Shown here: positions 25,166-35,651 of the stretch, piece after piece | Position numbering within the stretch: position 1 is the first letter of the stretch | Layout of the letters: every line of letters starts with the position of its first letter | Assembly (NCBI GenBank): GCA_002746605.1 | Contig: PDPT01000036.1 | Span: 1 to 64,000, forward strand | From: Ignavibacteriota bacterium | GTDB lineage: Bacteria; Bacteroidota; Ignavibacteria; Ignavibacteriales; Melioribacteraceae | DNA length: 64,000 bases | Reading direction: 5' to 3' | Notes under the pieces: generated by a model | What the model saw: only the letters and a program-made list of their open reading frames with translations | Database searches by the model: none | What the model was told of the DNA's origin: nothing | Made by a program: the position numbers and the translations under genes

Positions 25166-27349
25166 TTATCCTACAAAGGAAAAATCTAAATTTTCTTTGT
25201 AATAATTATTTAATTTCTTTTTTATCATAAAGTTTTCATTTTTGATAAGCGTAGGATCATGCTCGATAATATCGAAGGCAGCTTCTTTAGCTTTTAGTAG
25301 TATTTCGTAATCTTCTGTTAAGTCGGCAAATTGTAAATTAGGAAACCCGCTTTGCATTTTCCCGAAAATATCTCCCGGACCTCTCAGTTTCAAATCTACT
25401 TCAGATAAATCAAATCCGCCGGAATATTTTACCATTGCGTTCAACCTTATTTTTGATTTATGAAAATCAATCTGAGCTTTAGATAAATAATCAAAATTGA
25501 AATTAAAATTTTTCGTTTTTTTCGCAAGATCATTTTTTGTTACGAGAATACAATAGGCTTGTTTGTTACTTCTGCCTACTCTTCCTCGTAATTGATGTAG
25601 CTGCGATAATCCGAATCGCTCGGCATTGTTTATTACTATTATGTTTGCATCCGGAATATCAATTCCTACTTCAATAACAGTTGTTGAGATTAGTACATCA
25701 AACTCTTTGTCTTTAAACTTATGCATAACTTCATCTTTTTCTTTCCAACTCATTCTACCATGCAGTAAACCAATTTTCAAATCTTTGAAGTAACTTTCTT
25801 TTAGTTTGTTATAATAAACTTCAGCAGCTTTTAATTCTAATTTCTCTGATTCTTCAACGAGTGGATAGACTATGTAGGTTTGATAATCTTCTTTATTTTT
25901 CTCTATTATAAATTTGTAAATATCGGGTAAGCTTTCTTCACCTCTTAAAGCGGTTTTTATTTTAATTCTGTTCTTTGGCATTTTTTTTATTAAAGAAACA
26001 TCAAGATCGCCATAGAGTGTCATCGTAAGAGTTCGCGGGATTGGTGTTGCAGTCATTATTAAAACGTCTGGAATATTTCCTTTGTTAATAAGTCTGCTTC
26101 TATGAGCAACCCCAAAACGATGCTGCTCGTCAATAATTACTAAACCTAGATTGTTAAATTCTACATCACCTTCAATTAAAGCGTGGGTTCCTATAAGGAT
26201 TTGGGTCTTACCATTCTTAATATTTTCTTTTATCGCTTCTTTCTCTTTCTTTGTTGTACCTCCGATTAGTAATTCCAAAGAAATATTAATTCCCGAAAGC
26301 AGATTAGTTATAGAAATAAAATGTTGTGCTGCAAGAATTTCTGTAGGTGCCATTATTACTGTTTGGTAACCGTTACTTGCAGCAATCAATGCACTTATTA
26401 CTGCAACAATGGTTTTCCCGCTGCCTACATCTCCTTGCAATAATCTGTTCATAGGTTTAGTACTTTGCATATCTGATTTTATCTCGGAAAGCACTTTTAA
26501 CTGATCTTCGGTTAAGTTAAATGGTAAAGTATTGAGAAACTTAATTAAAATATTTTTATGTATATTGAATGAAATTCCTTTTTGATTGAAAAAATGTTTG
26601 TATTTACGAATTGCAACAAGAATTTCTAGATAGAATAATTCTTCAAACTTAAATCTGTTTTTTGAATGAATAAGAATTTCTTCATTTTCGGGAAAGTGTA
26701 TATTTGCAACCGCTTTATTAATCGATAATAAATTATTTTCATTAATAATTTGTTTTGGAAGGGTTTCCGTGAGGAATTCAGAATATTCTTTAATAGCGTT
26801 ACTGATTATTTTTCTTAATCCAATATCACCTATCTTTTTATTTTTTAATTCTTTCGAAATTGAATAAAAAGGAATTATCTTTCCTGTGTTTGTAAATCCT
26901 TTGCTCTCTTCTTCGGTAAATTTATCAAAATCTGGGTGTATAAATTGTAAGTTGCCATATTTGGTAAGCACGGGTTTCCCGGAAATTACAAAGAAATTGC
27001 TTTTATTAAAAACTGTTTTAAAATAATTTATTCCTTTAAACCATACAGCTTCAAATTCTCCGCTATTATCTTGAAATTGAACTTTAAATATTTGTCTTTT
27101 CGAATAATGAATTATTTCACTGTGTATTACTTCTGCAACGACTGTTAATTCACCGTCGTACTCGTTTAAAATATGATGCAAGATTTCTTGTACTGTTAGT
27201 ATGTTGCTTCTATCTAAATATTTAGAGGGAAAAAAGAATAATAGGTTTTCAATTGTAGTAATTCCTATTTGAGAAAATGATTCTAATTTTTTAGGTCCAA
27301 CACCACTTAGATATTGAATGGAATCATCAATCGATTTATTACTTAGCAT
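25166..27349 (-). CDS. recG: ATP-dependent DNA helicase RecG
   Basis: RecG regresses stalled replication forks and processes Holliday junctions. The 727-residue product has the N-terminal wedge/OB region (about 1-260), including LSGVGPKKLESFSQIGI and FFPSKYLDRS. The SF2 helicase core follows with Walker A LLQGDVGSGKTIV, the DEQHRFGV box (motif II), TATPIPRTL (motif III), STTVIEVGIDIPDAN and QLRGRVGR (motif VI). It ends with the usual KLRGPGDIFG TRG-region block. The start is ATG. It lies 12 bases behind gpsA, in a run with plsY. Confidence 0.96.
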   Translation of the reverse strand: MLSNKSIDDSIQYLSGVGPKKLESFSQIGITTIENLLFFFPSKYLDRSNILTVQEILHHILNEYDGELTVVAEVIHSEIIHYSKRQIFKVQFQDNSGEFEAVWFKGINYFKTVFNKSNFFVISGKPVLTKYGNLQFIHPDFDKFTEEESKGFTNTGKIIPFYSISKELKNKKIGDIGLRKIISNAIKEYSEFLTETLPKQIINENNLLSINKAVANIHFPENEEILIHSKNRFKFEELFYLEILVAIRKYKHFFNQKGISFNIHKNILIKFLNTLPFNLTEDQLKVLSEIKSDMQSTKPMNRLLQGDVGSGKTIVAVISALIAASNGYQTVIMAPTEILAAQHFISITNLLSGINISLELLIGGTTKKEKEAIKENIKNGKTQILIGTHALIEGDVEFNNLGLVIIDEQHRFGVAHRSRLINKGNIPDVLIMTATPIPRTLTMTLYGDLDVSLIKKMPKNRIKIKTALRGEESLPDIYKFIIEKNKEDYQTYIVYPLVEESEKLELKAAEVYYNKLKESYFKDLKIGLLHGRMSWKEKDEVMHKFKDKEFDVLISTTVIEVGIDIPDANIIVINNAERFGLSQLHQLRGRVGRSNKQAYCILVTKNDLAKKTKNFNFNFDYLSKAQIDFHKSKIRLNAMVKYSGGFDLSEVDLKLRGPGDIFGKMQSGFPNLQFADLTEDYEILLKAKEAAFDIIEHDPTLIKNENFMIKKKLNNYYKENLDFSFVG

Positions 27350-27361
27350 CGAAATTAAAAT

Positions 27362-28360
27362 TTAGTGTTCGGATTTCATATCACGTGCCATTAATTCATA
27401 TGTACATTGAACAGGATCTTTATCTAAGAAAAGAGCATTATAAACTGCATCAACAATAGGTGTTTTAACTTCTAGTTTCCTGGCAAGCTGGTAGGTCGAT
27501 CTACAAGTTTCAACACCTTCGGCAACCATTTGCATTGATTTTAATACTGATTTTAATTTTTTACCTGAGCCTATTTGTTCGCCTACATAACGATTACGAC
27601 TATGTTTACTCATACATGTTACAATTAAATCACCAATGCCCGAAAGTCCGGAAAAAGTTTCAGGTTGGGCACCTAATTTAGAACCGATTCTAGAAATTTC
27701 GGCAATTCCTCTTGTCATTATTGCTGCTTTTGTATTATCCCCAAATTTTGCCCCGTCAACAATGCCTGCTCCAATAGCGATAACATTTTTTAATGCTCCA
27801 CCAAGTTCAACACCAAGTAAGTCCGTTGAGTGATAAACTCTGAAATAAGAAGTTGTAAAAGCAGCTTGAATTTGTTTAGCCGTATCTAAACTTTCTGATG
27901 CAGCAACCAAAGCAGTAGGAATTTTTTTTGCAACTTCTTCAGCATGGCTTGGTCCGGAAAGTACTGCTATTTTATTAGTATTAATATCCGGAATTTCATC
28001 TTTTATAACCTGAGAAACAGTGAAGAACGAATCATGCTCAATTCCCTTGGCTACACTGACTAGAATAGCATTACGAATATCGTATTTTTTTATTTTAGTA
28101 AGCACGCTTCTTACAAATTGTGAAGGAATAGCAAGTATGATGATGTGCTGATTTTCAGTTGCTTCTTTTAAAGTATTTGTAATAAAAATTTCTTTTGGAA
28201 TTTTTACCTTTGGTAAATATATTTTATTTTCTCGGTTTCGTTTTAACGTTTTATAATAACTTCGTTTAAATTCCCACAAAGTTACTTCGTGCCCGTTAGA
28301 AAGTAAAATAATTGATAAAGCTGTTCCCCAACTTCCGGCACCAATTACAGAGACATTCAT
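27362..28360 (-). CDS. gpsA: Glycerol-3-phosphate dehydrogenase [NAD(P)+]
   Basis: GpsA makes sn-glycerol-3-phosphate from dihydroxyacetone phosphate, the backbone for phospholipids. The 332-residue product has the N-terminal Rossmann motif VIGAGSWGTALSI, the GPSHAEEVAKK block, and the active-site region ELGGALKNVIAIGAGIVDG containing the catalytic lysine. The C-terminal GLSGIGDLIVTC and SRNRYVGEQIG blocks are also present. The start codon overlaps the plsY stop by 4 bases. PlsY acylates the product of this enzyme, so the two catalyse consecutive steps. Confidence 0.97.
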   Translation of the reverse strand: MNVSVIGAGSWGTALSIILLSNGHEVTLWEFKRSYYKTLKRNRENKIYLPKVKIPKEIFITNTLKEATENQHIIILAIPSQFVRSVLTKIKKYDIRNAILVSVAKGIEHDSFFTVSQVIKDEIPDINTNKIAVLSGPSHAEEVAKKIPTALVAASESLDTAKQIQAAFTTSYFRVYHSTDLLGVELGGALKNVIAIGAGIVDGAKFGDNTKAAIMTRGIAEISRIGSKLGAQPETFSGLSGIGDLIVTCMSKHSRNRYVGEQIGSGKKLKSVLKSMQMVAEGVETCRSTYQLARKLEVKTPIVDAVYNALFLDKDPVQCTYELMARDMKSEH

Positions 28361-29028
28361 TTATTTTTATTCTTTTTTGAAAATGATATTTTATTTTCCG
28401 TACCGTTAATTAGTCTTGCAACATTTGCTCTGTGTGTATAGACCACAAGTAAAGCTAGAGCAATTATAAATGGTAAAATGGAATGATAACTTTGTATATC
28501 AACACCAAATAAGTTTTCTCTAATAATCATTATAATTGGTACAGAAAGAGCAGCGGAAATAGAAGCCAAAGAGATATATTTTGTTGCATAGACGACAAGT
28601 ACAAAAATACCGAGAGCCATTAACATATCCAAAGTAACAACAGAAACTAAAACCCCAAGACCGGTTGCAATTCCTTTACCGCCTTTGAAACCGGCAAAGA
28701 TTGTCCAGATATGTCCGATAACAGCAGCAACTCCTGCAATAATTTGTACTAAAGTAAAATCATCAAAAGGTGTAGTGTTTGGGAAAGGAAAATCACCGAA
28801 ATATAATCTACTTATAAAAACAACCGCAATAACACCTTTAAATGCATCCAATAATATTGTTAAAAGTCCATATTTCTTACCCAAAACACGGGAAACATTT
28901 GTTCCGCCGGCGTTTCCACTTCCGAAATTGCGTACATCAACACCTTTAACAACTTTTGTTAATATTATACTTGTTGGTATTGAACCAACCAAGTACGAAA
29001 GAATAATTATAAAAAGTAAATTTGGCAT
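28357..29028 (-). CDS. plsY: Acyl-phosphate:glycerol-3-phosphate acyltransferase
   Basis: PlsY moves an acyl group from acyl-phosphate to glycerol-3-phosphate in the inner membrane, the first committed step of phospholipid synthesis. The 223-residue protein has about five membrane segments and the three family motifs: SGNAGGTNVSRVLGKK, FKGGKGIATGLGVL, and the third near YTHRANVARLINGTENK. Its start is preceded by a 357-base intergenic region that should hold the promoter for plsY-gpsA-recG. Confidence 0.96.
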   Translation of the reverse strand: MPNLLFIIILSYLVGSIPTSIILTKVVKGVDVRNFGSGNAGGTNVSRVLGKKYGLLTILLDAFKGVIAVVFISRLYFGDFPFPNTTPFDDFTLVQIIAGVAAVIGHIWTIFAGFKGGKGIATGLGVLVSVVTLDMLMALGIFVLVVYATKYISLASISAALSVPIIMIIRENLFGVDIQSYHSILPFIIALALLVVYTHRANVARLINGTENKISFSKKNKNK

Positions 29029-29385
29029 ACATTCCTCAAAAACTATACAAATTTATATAAATAATAACTTATTTTCAATATATATATTTTACTTTCGAGT
29101 TAATTAAGATTTTCTTTAATTTAATTTTCCATAGTTCGTTTACGGAAACGAAAGTCTGGAACTTAATCTGGAGTTAATATCAATTTTTTTTCAATTAATC
29201 AAAAATTTATGGGGCTAATATACATTGATTCTGAATATATACAAAGTGTAGGTACTTAACAGTCTTGGTCGTGTCCGATAGGTTTAATTAAAATTAGAAC
29301 TGTTACATAGACCTGAAAGTCTGTATCACAATAGTTAATAGAACTCTATGCGTGAGGATTAAATTTTACAATTGAGTTAATTAAA
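29029..29385. other. Intergenic between ispD and plsY, no gene seen
   Basis: Both flanking genes are on the minus strand, so this stretch should hold the end of the ispD transcript and the promoter of plsY. A small inverted repeat (agacct/aggtct-like, around 29310-29325) was noticed but is weak. I recognised no RNA gene, riboswitch or open frame. Confidence 0.4.
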
Positions 29386-30069
29386 TTAGTTAGTATTTTT
29401 CTGTAACTTTTCAAAAATGATTAAATCTTCTGGAGTTGTAATCTTAAAGTTGATAAATTCTCCTTCAACAATATTTATTTTGTAACCTGCATTTTTAACT
29501 AACATTGATTCGTCCGTTCCAATAAAACTTTGGGCAATGGCTTTATCAAATGCTTCTTTCAAAATTTTATAAGTAAAAATTTGAGGTGTTTGAACGTAAT
29601 AAGTATTTGCTCTATCAACATAGTTGAATGAACTATTATTGTTATTTACCAAAGTGTCTCTCGCCTTTATAGCCACAACAGCATTCCCTTTTTCTTTGGC
29701 TGAATTTATTGCTTTGTTGAGTAAATTTTTGGAGAGTAATGCTCTTGCCGCGTCGTGGACTATCAGCAAATCATTTTTCTCGAAACTACAAGATATCAAG
29801 CCATTGTAAACCGAATCTTGTCTTTCTTTTCCACCTTCAACTATTTTTATAATTTTATGGAAATTATATTTTTCTTTAATTTCATGAAGCAAACTAAAAT
29901 AATTTTTATTTGCAGAAATAATAATTTCATTAACTGAATTACACTTTTGAAATGTATCTAAAGTATAAGTAAGCAATTCTTTCCCCGATACTTTTACATA
30001 TTGTTTTGGTACCGGGGAATTGAATCTTTTACCTATTCCACCTGCTGGTATTATGGCAGAGACTTTCAT
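29386..30069 (-). CDS. ispD: 2-C-methyl-D-erythritol 4-phosphate cytidylyltransferase
   Basis: IspD adds CMP to methylerythritol phosphate in the non-mevalonate isoprenoid pathway. The 227-residue protein has the CTP-binding N-terminus AIIPAGGIGKRFNSPVPKQY, the LIVHDAARALLS motif and the late GTDESMLVKNAG block. Length is normal. It starts 1 base after the queA stop, so the two genes are co-transcribed, at the end of a long minus-strand run. Confidence 0.96.
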   Translation of the reverse strand: MKVSAIIPAGGIGKRFNSPVPKQYVKVSGKELLTYTLDTFQKCNSVNEIIISANKNYFSLLHEIKEKYNFHKIIKIVEGGKERQDSVYNGLISCSFEKNDLLIVHDAARALLSKNLLNKAINSAKEKGNAVVAIKARDTLVNNNNSSFNYVDRANTYYVQTPQIFTYKILKEAFDKAIAQSFIGTDESMLVKNAGYKINIVEGEFINFKITTPEDLIIFEKLQKNTN

Positions 30070-30070
30070 T

Positions 30071-31108
30071 TTATAAAATCAACATTCCATCGCCGTAGCT
30101 TAGAAATCTATATTTTTCTTTTAGTGCTTTTTTATAATTTCTTGTAACTGTATCGTAACCTCCAAATGCTGCAGTTAGCATTAAGAGAGTTGATTCAGGT
30201 TGATGAAAATTAGTAATTAATTTTTTTGTTATTTTAAATTCATATTGCGGAAAAATAAATTTGTCTGTCCAACCAAAATTTGGTTTTACAAAACCTTCTG
30301 CAGTTACGCTGCTTTCTAAAGCTCTAGTGGTGCTAGTTCCTACAACAAAAATATTTTTTTTGTTTTCTAATGCAGTATTAACTACCTTGGCAGTCTTATC
30401 AGAAATCTCAAAAAACTCCGAATCCATTTTGTGTTTGGTTAAATCTTCAACTTCTACTGGACGAAATGTTCCCAACCCGATATGTAGGATAACAGGTACA
30501 ATTTTAATTCCTTTTTTCTTAATTTTTTTAATTAATGAGTCGGTAAAGTGCAAACCTGCAGTAGGAGCAGCTACGGAACCATCAACCTCTGCAAAAACAG
30601 TTTGATAATCTTCTCTATCAGATTTTTCAGCATTTCGTTTTATGTAAGGTGGAAGAGGTGTATTACCAATTTCTTCAATTGCTTTATAAATATTATCACC
30701 GGAATAATTTATTCTAACTGTTCTTCCTCGCGATGTTGTGTTATCAATTACTTCACACCAGAGATCATCATTAAAATAAATTCGATTTCCTATTCTTACT
30801 TTTCTTGCAGGATCTACAATAACATCCCAAATTTTTTCTTCGGGATTTAACTCCCTCAAAACAAATACTTCTATTTTAGCATTTGTACGTTCTTTTTGTC
30901 CGAATAATCGGGCTTGCATAACTTTTGTTTGATTAACAACCAATACATCGCCTTTGGACATATAATCTACAACGTCTTTAAATTTTTTGTGTTCAACATC
31001 ATTAGAGTTTTTTTCGAACACCATTAATCTTGCTTCATCCCTTGGTTTTACGGGATATTTTGCAATTGCAGTTTTCGGAAGCGTGTATCTAAAATCAGAT
31101 AATTTCAT
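30071..31108 (-). CDS. queA: S-adenosylmethionine:tRNA ribosyltransferase-isomerase
   Basis: QueA transfers and isomerises the ribosyl part of S-adenosylmethionine onto preQ1-tRNA, giving epoxyqueuosine. The 345-residue protein shows the family blocks: LPKTAIAKYPVKPRDEARLM, VNQTKVMQARLFG, the DREDYQTVFA and VAAPTAGLHFT segments, then VILHIGLGTFRPV, and the C-terminal TNFHQPESTLLMLTAAFGG. No preQ1 riboswitch was seen ahead of it. It lies 88 bases behind ppdK. Confidence 0.96.
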   Translation of the reverse strand: MKLSDFRYTLPKTAIAKYPVKPRDEARLMVFEKNSNDVEHKKFKDVVDYMSKGDVLVVNQTKVMQARLFGQKERTNAKIEVFVLRELNPEEKIWDVIVDPARKVRIGNRIYFNDDLWCEVIDNTTSRGRTVRINYSGDNIYKAIEEIGNTPLPPYIKRNAEKSDREDYQTVFAEVDGSVAAPTAGLHFTDSLIKKIKKKGIKIVPVILHIGLGTFRPVEVEDLTKHKMDSEFFEISDKTAKVVNTALENKKNIFVVGTSTTRALESSVTAEGFVKPNFGWTDKFIFPQYEFKITKKLITNFHQPESTLLMLTAAFGGYDTVTRNYKKALKEKYRFLSYGDGMLIL

Positions 31109-31196
31109 TTATTCTCCTTCTTCAATACATTGAATCTTATGGATTTATAAACTTGCCCGAATTTTTATTTCGGGCAAATAATGTTTGTATAAAATA

Positions 31197-33929
31197 CTAT
31201 TTTACTTTTCGTAAAGCAGCTCTTGCAGCAGCTAATCTTGCTATAGGAACTCTAAAAGGAGAACAGCTTACATAGTTCAATCCTGTTCTATGACAAAATT
31301 CGACAGACTCAGGTTCACCGCCATGTTCGCCGCAAATACCTACTTTAAGTTTAGGATTAACTTTTCTACCTTTTTCAGTTCCGATTTCAACTAATTTACC
31401 TACCCCGTTTTGATCTATACTTTCAAAAGGGTCTCTTGGTAGAATATCTTTTTCTACATACATAGGTAAGAATTTACCGGAGTCATCTCTCGAAAGACCA
31501 AAGGTTGTTTGCGTTAAATCGTTTGTTCCAAAACTAAAAAATTCGGCAACAGTTGCAATTTCATCTGCTGTTATTGCAGCCCTTGGTAACTCAATCATAG
31601 TTCCTACCAAATAGTTTACTTTTTTGCCTTTTTCTTTGAATACTTCTTTAGCAACTCTTCTTACAATTCCTTCTTGAATTTTTAGTTCATTAACATGTCC
31701 TACAAGAGGAATCATAATTTCGGGTTTAACTTTAATGCCTTTTTTTGCAACGTTAACCGCTGCTTCTAAAATTGCACGAGCTTGCATTTCAGTAATTTCA
31801 GGATAAGCCGTGCCAAGTCGGCAGCCTCTAAAACCAAGCATAGGATTAAATTCGCTCAATGATTTAATTTTATCTTTTATCTGTTTTACAGAGAGCCCCA
31901 TTGTTTCAGCCATAACTTTAATGTCTTTTTGTTCGTGAGGTAGAAATTCGTGCAACGGAGGATCTAATGTTCTGATAGTAACAGGTCTGCCTTTCATAAC
32001 TTTGAAGATTCCTTCAAAATCATTTCTTTGATTTGGAAGTAATTTTGCAAGTGCTGCTTTTCTTCCTTCTTCATCTTCCGCAAGAATCATTTCTCTTACT
32101 GCAATAATTCTATCTCCTTCAAAAAACATATGCTCTGTTCTTGTTAGTCCTATACCTTCTGCACCGAATGCAATTGCATTTGCTGATTGATCTGGTTCAT
32201 CTGCATTAGTCCTAACACCGAGAGTTCTTACCTTATCAGCCCAAGACATTAAATCTTTATAAGTCTTATAAACTTTTGATTTTTTTTGAGCTAATTCTTT
32301 TGTAATTAGTACTTGCACAACTTCAGATGGTTTTGTTTGAATTTTTCCTGCAATAACTTCACCTGTTGAGCCGTCTATTGAAATATACTCTCCTTCTTTT
32401 ACAATAAGATTGGAGTTGGTTACTTTCATGGTTCCTTTTTTATAATCGATTTCTAAAGCACCACAGCCTGCAACACAAACTTTACCCATTTGGCGGGCAA
32501 CGAGAGCAGCATGAGAAGTCATACCGCCTTTAGCCGTTAAAATACCTTCGGAAGCGTTCATTCCTTTAATATCTTCGGGAGAAGTTTCTATTCTAACTAA
32601 GATTACTTGCTCGCCTTTGGCAGCCATTGCTTCTGCATCTTGAGCCGTGAAAGCAACTTTACCTGAAGCAGCACCGGGGCCTGCGTTTAATCCTTTAGCA
32701 AGAAGTTTGCCTTCGGAAACTGCTTTTTCTTTTTGAGCCGAATCAAAAATTGGTCTTAACAATTGGTTTAATTGTTCAGGTTCAATTCTCATTAAAGCAT
32801 CTTCTTTAGAAATTAATTTTTCTCTTACCATATCAACTGCAATTTGAATAGCTGCAAATCCAGTCCTTTTACCGACTCTTGCTTGAAGCATCCAAAGTTT
32901 TCCTTGTTGAATTGTAAACTCAACATCAATCATATCTTTATAATGTTTTTCCAGCTTCAATCTGATATTATCTAATTCTTTATAAATTTTCGGATTATCT
33001 CTTTTCAATTCGGCAATTTTGTGTGGTGTTCTAACACCTGCAACAACATCTTCACCTTGAGCATTAAAAAGATACTCACCGTAAAAAACATTTTTACCGG
33101 AAGCGGGATCTCTCGTAAATGCAACACCGGTTCCGGAATCTTCGCCCATGTTTCCAAATACCATTGATTGAACATTAACTGCAGTACCCCATTCGGCGGG
33201 AATATTATTTAACTTTCTGTAAACAATTGCTCTATCGTTCATCCATGATTGAAATACTGCACCGATTGCACCCCACAGTTGTTCTTCAGGATTTGTAGGG
33301 AAGTTATATCCGGTTCTTTTCTTAATTTCATCTTTATATTCTTGAACTAATTCTTTAAGATGTTCAGCGGTTAATTCTGTATCTTTTTCAATTTTGTTCT
33401 TTTTCTTTTTAGCTTCAAGAATTACTTCAAAAGGATCTAAGTCATGTTTATCCTCCGGCTGTAAACCAAGAACAACATCGCCGTACATCTGAACGAATCT
33501 TCTGTAGGAATCGTAAGCAAATCTTGGATTATTTGTTCTTTCAATTAATCCTTCTACGGTTGTATCGTTTAAACCAAGATTAAGGATTGTATCCATCATA
33601 CCGGGCATAGATGCACGAGCACCGCTTCTTACGGAAAGGAGTAAAGGATTCTTTTTATCTCCGAATTTTGCTCCCATCTCTTTCTCAATTTTTTTAAGAG
33701 AATCGAGTACTTGCTTTTTTAATTCTTTAGGATATTTTTTCTTATTATCGTAAAAGTAAGTACATACTTCCGTAGTAATTGTAAAGCCTGCAGGAACAGG
33801 TAAACCGAGATTAACCATTTCTGCAAGATTTGCTCCTTTACCGCCAAGTAGATTTTTCATCTCGGCTTTACCGTCTGCTTTTTTGCCACCAAAAAAATAG
33901 ACATACTTTTGTTTTTTTGTTTTTGACAT
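31197..33929 (-). CDS. ppdK: Pyruvate, phosphate dikinase
   Basis: PPDK interconverts pyruvate + ATP + Pi and phosphoenolpyruvate + AMP + PPi, letting the cell run either glycolysis or gluconeogenesis with pyrophosphate economy. The 910-residue protein has the full architecture. The ATP-grasp domain starts at [20 protein letters not shown] and includes [16 protein letters not shown]. The swivelling domain carries phospho-His473 in [12 protein letters not shown]. The PEP/pyruvate TIM barrel carries the catalytic Cys866 in GICGEHGG. It lies 22 bases after lpxK on the same strand. Confidence 0.97.
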   Translation of the reverse strand: MSKTKKQKYVYFFGGKKADGKAEMKNLLGGKGANLAEMVNLGLPVPAGFTITTEVCTYFYDNKKKYPKELKKQVLDSLKKIEKEMGAKFGDKKNPLLLSVRSGARASMPGMMDTILNLGLNDTTVEGLIERTNNPRFAYDSYRRFVQMYGDVVLGLQPEDKHDLDPFEVILEAKKKKNKIEKDTELTAEHLKELVQEYKDEIKKRTGYNFPTNPEEQLWGAIGAVFQSWMNDRAIVYRKLNNIPAEWGTAVNVQSMVFGNMGEDSGTGVAFTRDPASGKNVFYGEYLFNAQGEDVVAGVRTPHKIAELKRDNPKIYKELDNIRLKLEKHYKDMIDVEFTIQQGKLWMLQARVGKRTGFAAIQIAVDMVREKLISKEDALMRIEPEQLNQLLRPIFDSAQKEKAVSEGKLLAKGLNAGPGAASGKVAFTAQDAEAMAAKGEQVILVRIETSPEDIKGMNASEGILTAKGGMTSHAALVARQMGKVCVAGCGALEIDYKKGTMKVTNSNLIVKEGEYISIDGSTGEVIAGKIQTKPSEVVQVLITKELAQKKSKVYKTYKDLMSWADKVRTLGVRTNADEPDQSANAIAFGAEGIGLTRTEHMFFEGDRIIAVREMILAEDEEGRKAALAKLLPNQRNDFEGIFKVMKGRPVTIRTLDPPLHEFLPHEQKDIKVMAETMGLSVKQIKDKIKSLSEFNPMLGFRGCRLGTAYPEITEMQARAILEAAVNVAKKGIKVKPEIMIPLVGHVNELKIQEGIVRRVAKEVFKEKGKKVNYLVGTMIELPRAAITADEIATVAEFFSFGTNDLTQTTFGLSRDDSGKFLPMYVEKDILPRDPFESIDQNGVGKLVEIGTEKGRKVNPKLKVGICGEHGGEPESVEFCHRTGLNYVSCSPFRVPIARLAAARAALRKVK

Positions 33930-33951
33930 ATTTACCTCTTATATGTTTAAT

Positions 33952-34998
33952 TTAATATAGTTTTGAATTTAATAATTCGTAAAATGATTTTGCTTCTTCA
34001 AATTCCAATTCAATTTTCAAATAATAGATGTCAATATCATCTAACTCTTTACTGTAGTTCATTAACTTAACTGCATCTTTATGAGTTGTTAAAACCGAAT
34101 GCGAATTTGTATCATAAAAAGTTTTTCTAATTTCTTCTACTTCTTTAATTGTGTATGATTTATGGTCTTTATAACATAATTTGTTATGTATATTTATATT
34201 ATTTTCTGTTAAAGATCTTAAGAAAGAAAAGGGTTTTGCAATTCCGCATACAACTAAACTATTTTGTCCTTCAAATTCTTTTGTGTCGTAAGATTTATTG
34301 TTTTTAACATCACAAATATCTTTTACTTTGTAATATGTGTAATAAATTGGTTTATCCATCATATATTTTTTTACTTTAAGCGGAATTGTAATCTTAGGCG
34401 AAAATTTTCTGTTGATTACAACTACATCGGCTCTACTTATGGCATCGAATGGTTCTCGCATTGAACCGGTAGGAAGTAAGCTTTGGTCAAAAGAATTTAC
34501 ATTACTTAAAAACCTTTGTTCAATCATTAAAATATCAAAATTTTTTCCAATCCATCTGTGTTGAAAACCGTCATCGAGAATTATTGTATCGAGATTAACA
34601 TCAGTCAGAAATTTTTTCGCTCCATCAACTCTTTTTTCTGAAACAGCGGTTGCCACATTACATTCTTGTGCAACGAGTATTATTTCATCACCGGCTTGGT
34701 TTACATCACTTAAAATCTCATTCTCTTTTGATGTTAAAATATATCCGTTGGATTTCCTCCCATAGCCTCTGCTCAAAACTCCTACTTTTTTTCCTCTATT
34801 TTTTAAATAGTTTGTTAAGTGCATAACCAATGGTGTTTTCCCTGAACCACCGACTGTTAAGTTACCTACGGAAATTACTTTTGCATTCACATAAGTTTTG
34901 GTAAAATAGTTTTTATCGAATAAATAGTTTCTGATATTTATAATAAATCTATAAATAAATGAAAAAGGGGATAGTATGATTCTTAAAATCTTAATCAA
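33952..34998 (-). CDS. lpxK: Tetraacyldisaccharide 4'-kinase
   Basis: LpxK phosphorylates the 4' position of the lipid A disaccharide at the inner membrane. The 348-residue protein has an N-terminal membrane-associated helix, the Walker A-like VGNLTVGGSGKTPLV, LSRGYGRKSNGY, and the DDGFQHRWIGK motif. Its start is a TTG at 34998 that overlaps the TGA of the acyltransferase gene (TTGA), so translation is coupled; I see no better ATG. With lpxB two genes upstream it forms a lipid A gene set. Confidence 0.94.
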   Translation of the reverse strand: MIKILRIILSPFSFIYRFIINIRNYLFDKNYFTKTYVNAKVISVGNLTVGGSGKTPLVMHLTNYLKNRGKKVGVLSRGYGRKSNGYILTSKENEILSDVNQAGDEIILVAQECNVATAVSEKRVDGAKKFLTDVNLDTIILDDGFQHRWIGKNFDILMIEQRFLSNVNSFDQSLLPTGSMREPFDAISRADVVVINRKFSPKITIPLKVKKYMMDKPIYYTYYKVKDICDVKNNKSYDTKEFEGQNSLVVCGIAKPFSFLRSLTENNINIHNKLCYKDHKSYTIKEVEEIRKTFYDTNSHSVLTTHKDAVKLMNYSKELDDIDIYYLKIELEFEEAKSFYELLNSKLY

Positions 34999-35651
34999 AT
35001 TGAATTTACCTTGTTTTGAATTTTTATGAGTTCATTATTAATATTTTTTATTGTTGAATTTGTTTCATCATAATTTAATTCAGAGTTTACATAAATCGGT
35101 TCGGAATAATAAATATTAACTTTGCTAAAGAAAATCGGTATTTCGAAACTATCCCAACTTTTTAATTGAATTTTTTTGTTATACTTAATTCCCATAAGAA
35201 TTATAGGAGTTTCGGTTTTTTTTGCTAATATAACTGTACCTGCTTTCATTTCTTCTTTTGGTCCTTTTGGCCCATCGGGTGTAATTGCAATGTTAGCATT
35301 ATTTTTAACTTCGGAAATTAATTCATTCAATATTTTTTTACCGTTTTTACTGCTCGAACCTCGTTTAACTTTGTAATTCCACTTTAATAATATATTTGAT
35401 AGAATTTCACCGTCTTTACTTTGACTAACGATTGTACTTGGTTTATACTCTTTCAACAAAAACCAGCCGGCTAGCATTTTACCATGCCAAAAAGCAAAGA
35501 TTGCGTTCTTATTTGCTTTTTTTAATTTCTTTAAATGTCCCGAATTGTATTCTTGATATTTTAATGTTTTACATAGCAAATTTATAATTTTAAAAGCAAA
35601 ATTATTACCTGCAACTCTTAAAAATTTTTGTTTAACTTTTTTAATTGGCAT
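34995..35651 (-). CDS. Lysophospholipid acyltransferase-fold protein, DUF374 family
   Basis: The 218-residue protein has an LPLAT-like active site: FAFWHGKMLAG in place of the usual HxxxxD stretch, then VSQSKDGEILSNIL, GSSSKNGKK and ITPDGPKGPKEEMKAGTV. DUF374 proteins often accompany lipid A genes and have been proposed to acylate lipid A or Kdo-type intermediates. The acyl acceptor cannot be read here. It overlaps lpxB upstream by 11 bases and lpxK downstream by 4 bases, placing it in lipid A assembly by context. Confidence 0.88.
   Translation of the reverse strand: MPIKKVKQKFLRVAGNNFAFKIINLLCKTLKYQEYNSGHLKKLKKANKNAIFAFWHGKMLAGWFLLKEYKPSTIVSQSKDGEILSNILLKWNYKVKRGSSSKNGKKILNELISEVKNNANIAITPDGPKGPKEEMKAGTVILAKKTETPIILMGIKYNKKIQLKSWDSFEIPIFFSKVNIYYSEPIYVNSELNYDETNSTIKNINNELIKIQNKVNSI

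Noticed and set aside
30071..31400. preQ1 riboswitch ahead of queA
   Set aside because: The 88-base gap to ppdK shows no preQ1 aptamer pattern, and the gene appears to be read through from upstream.
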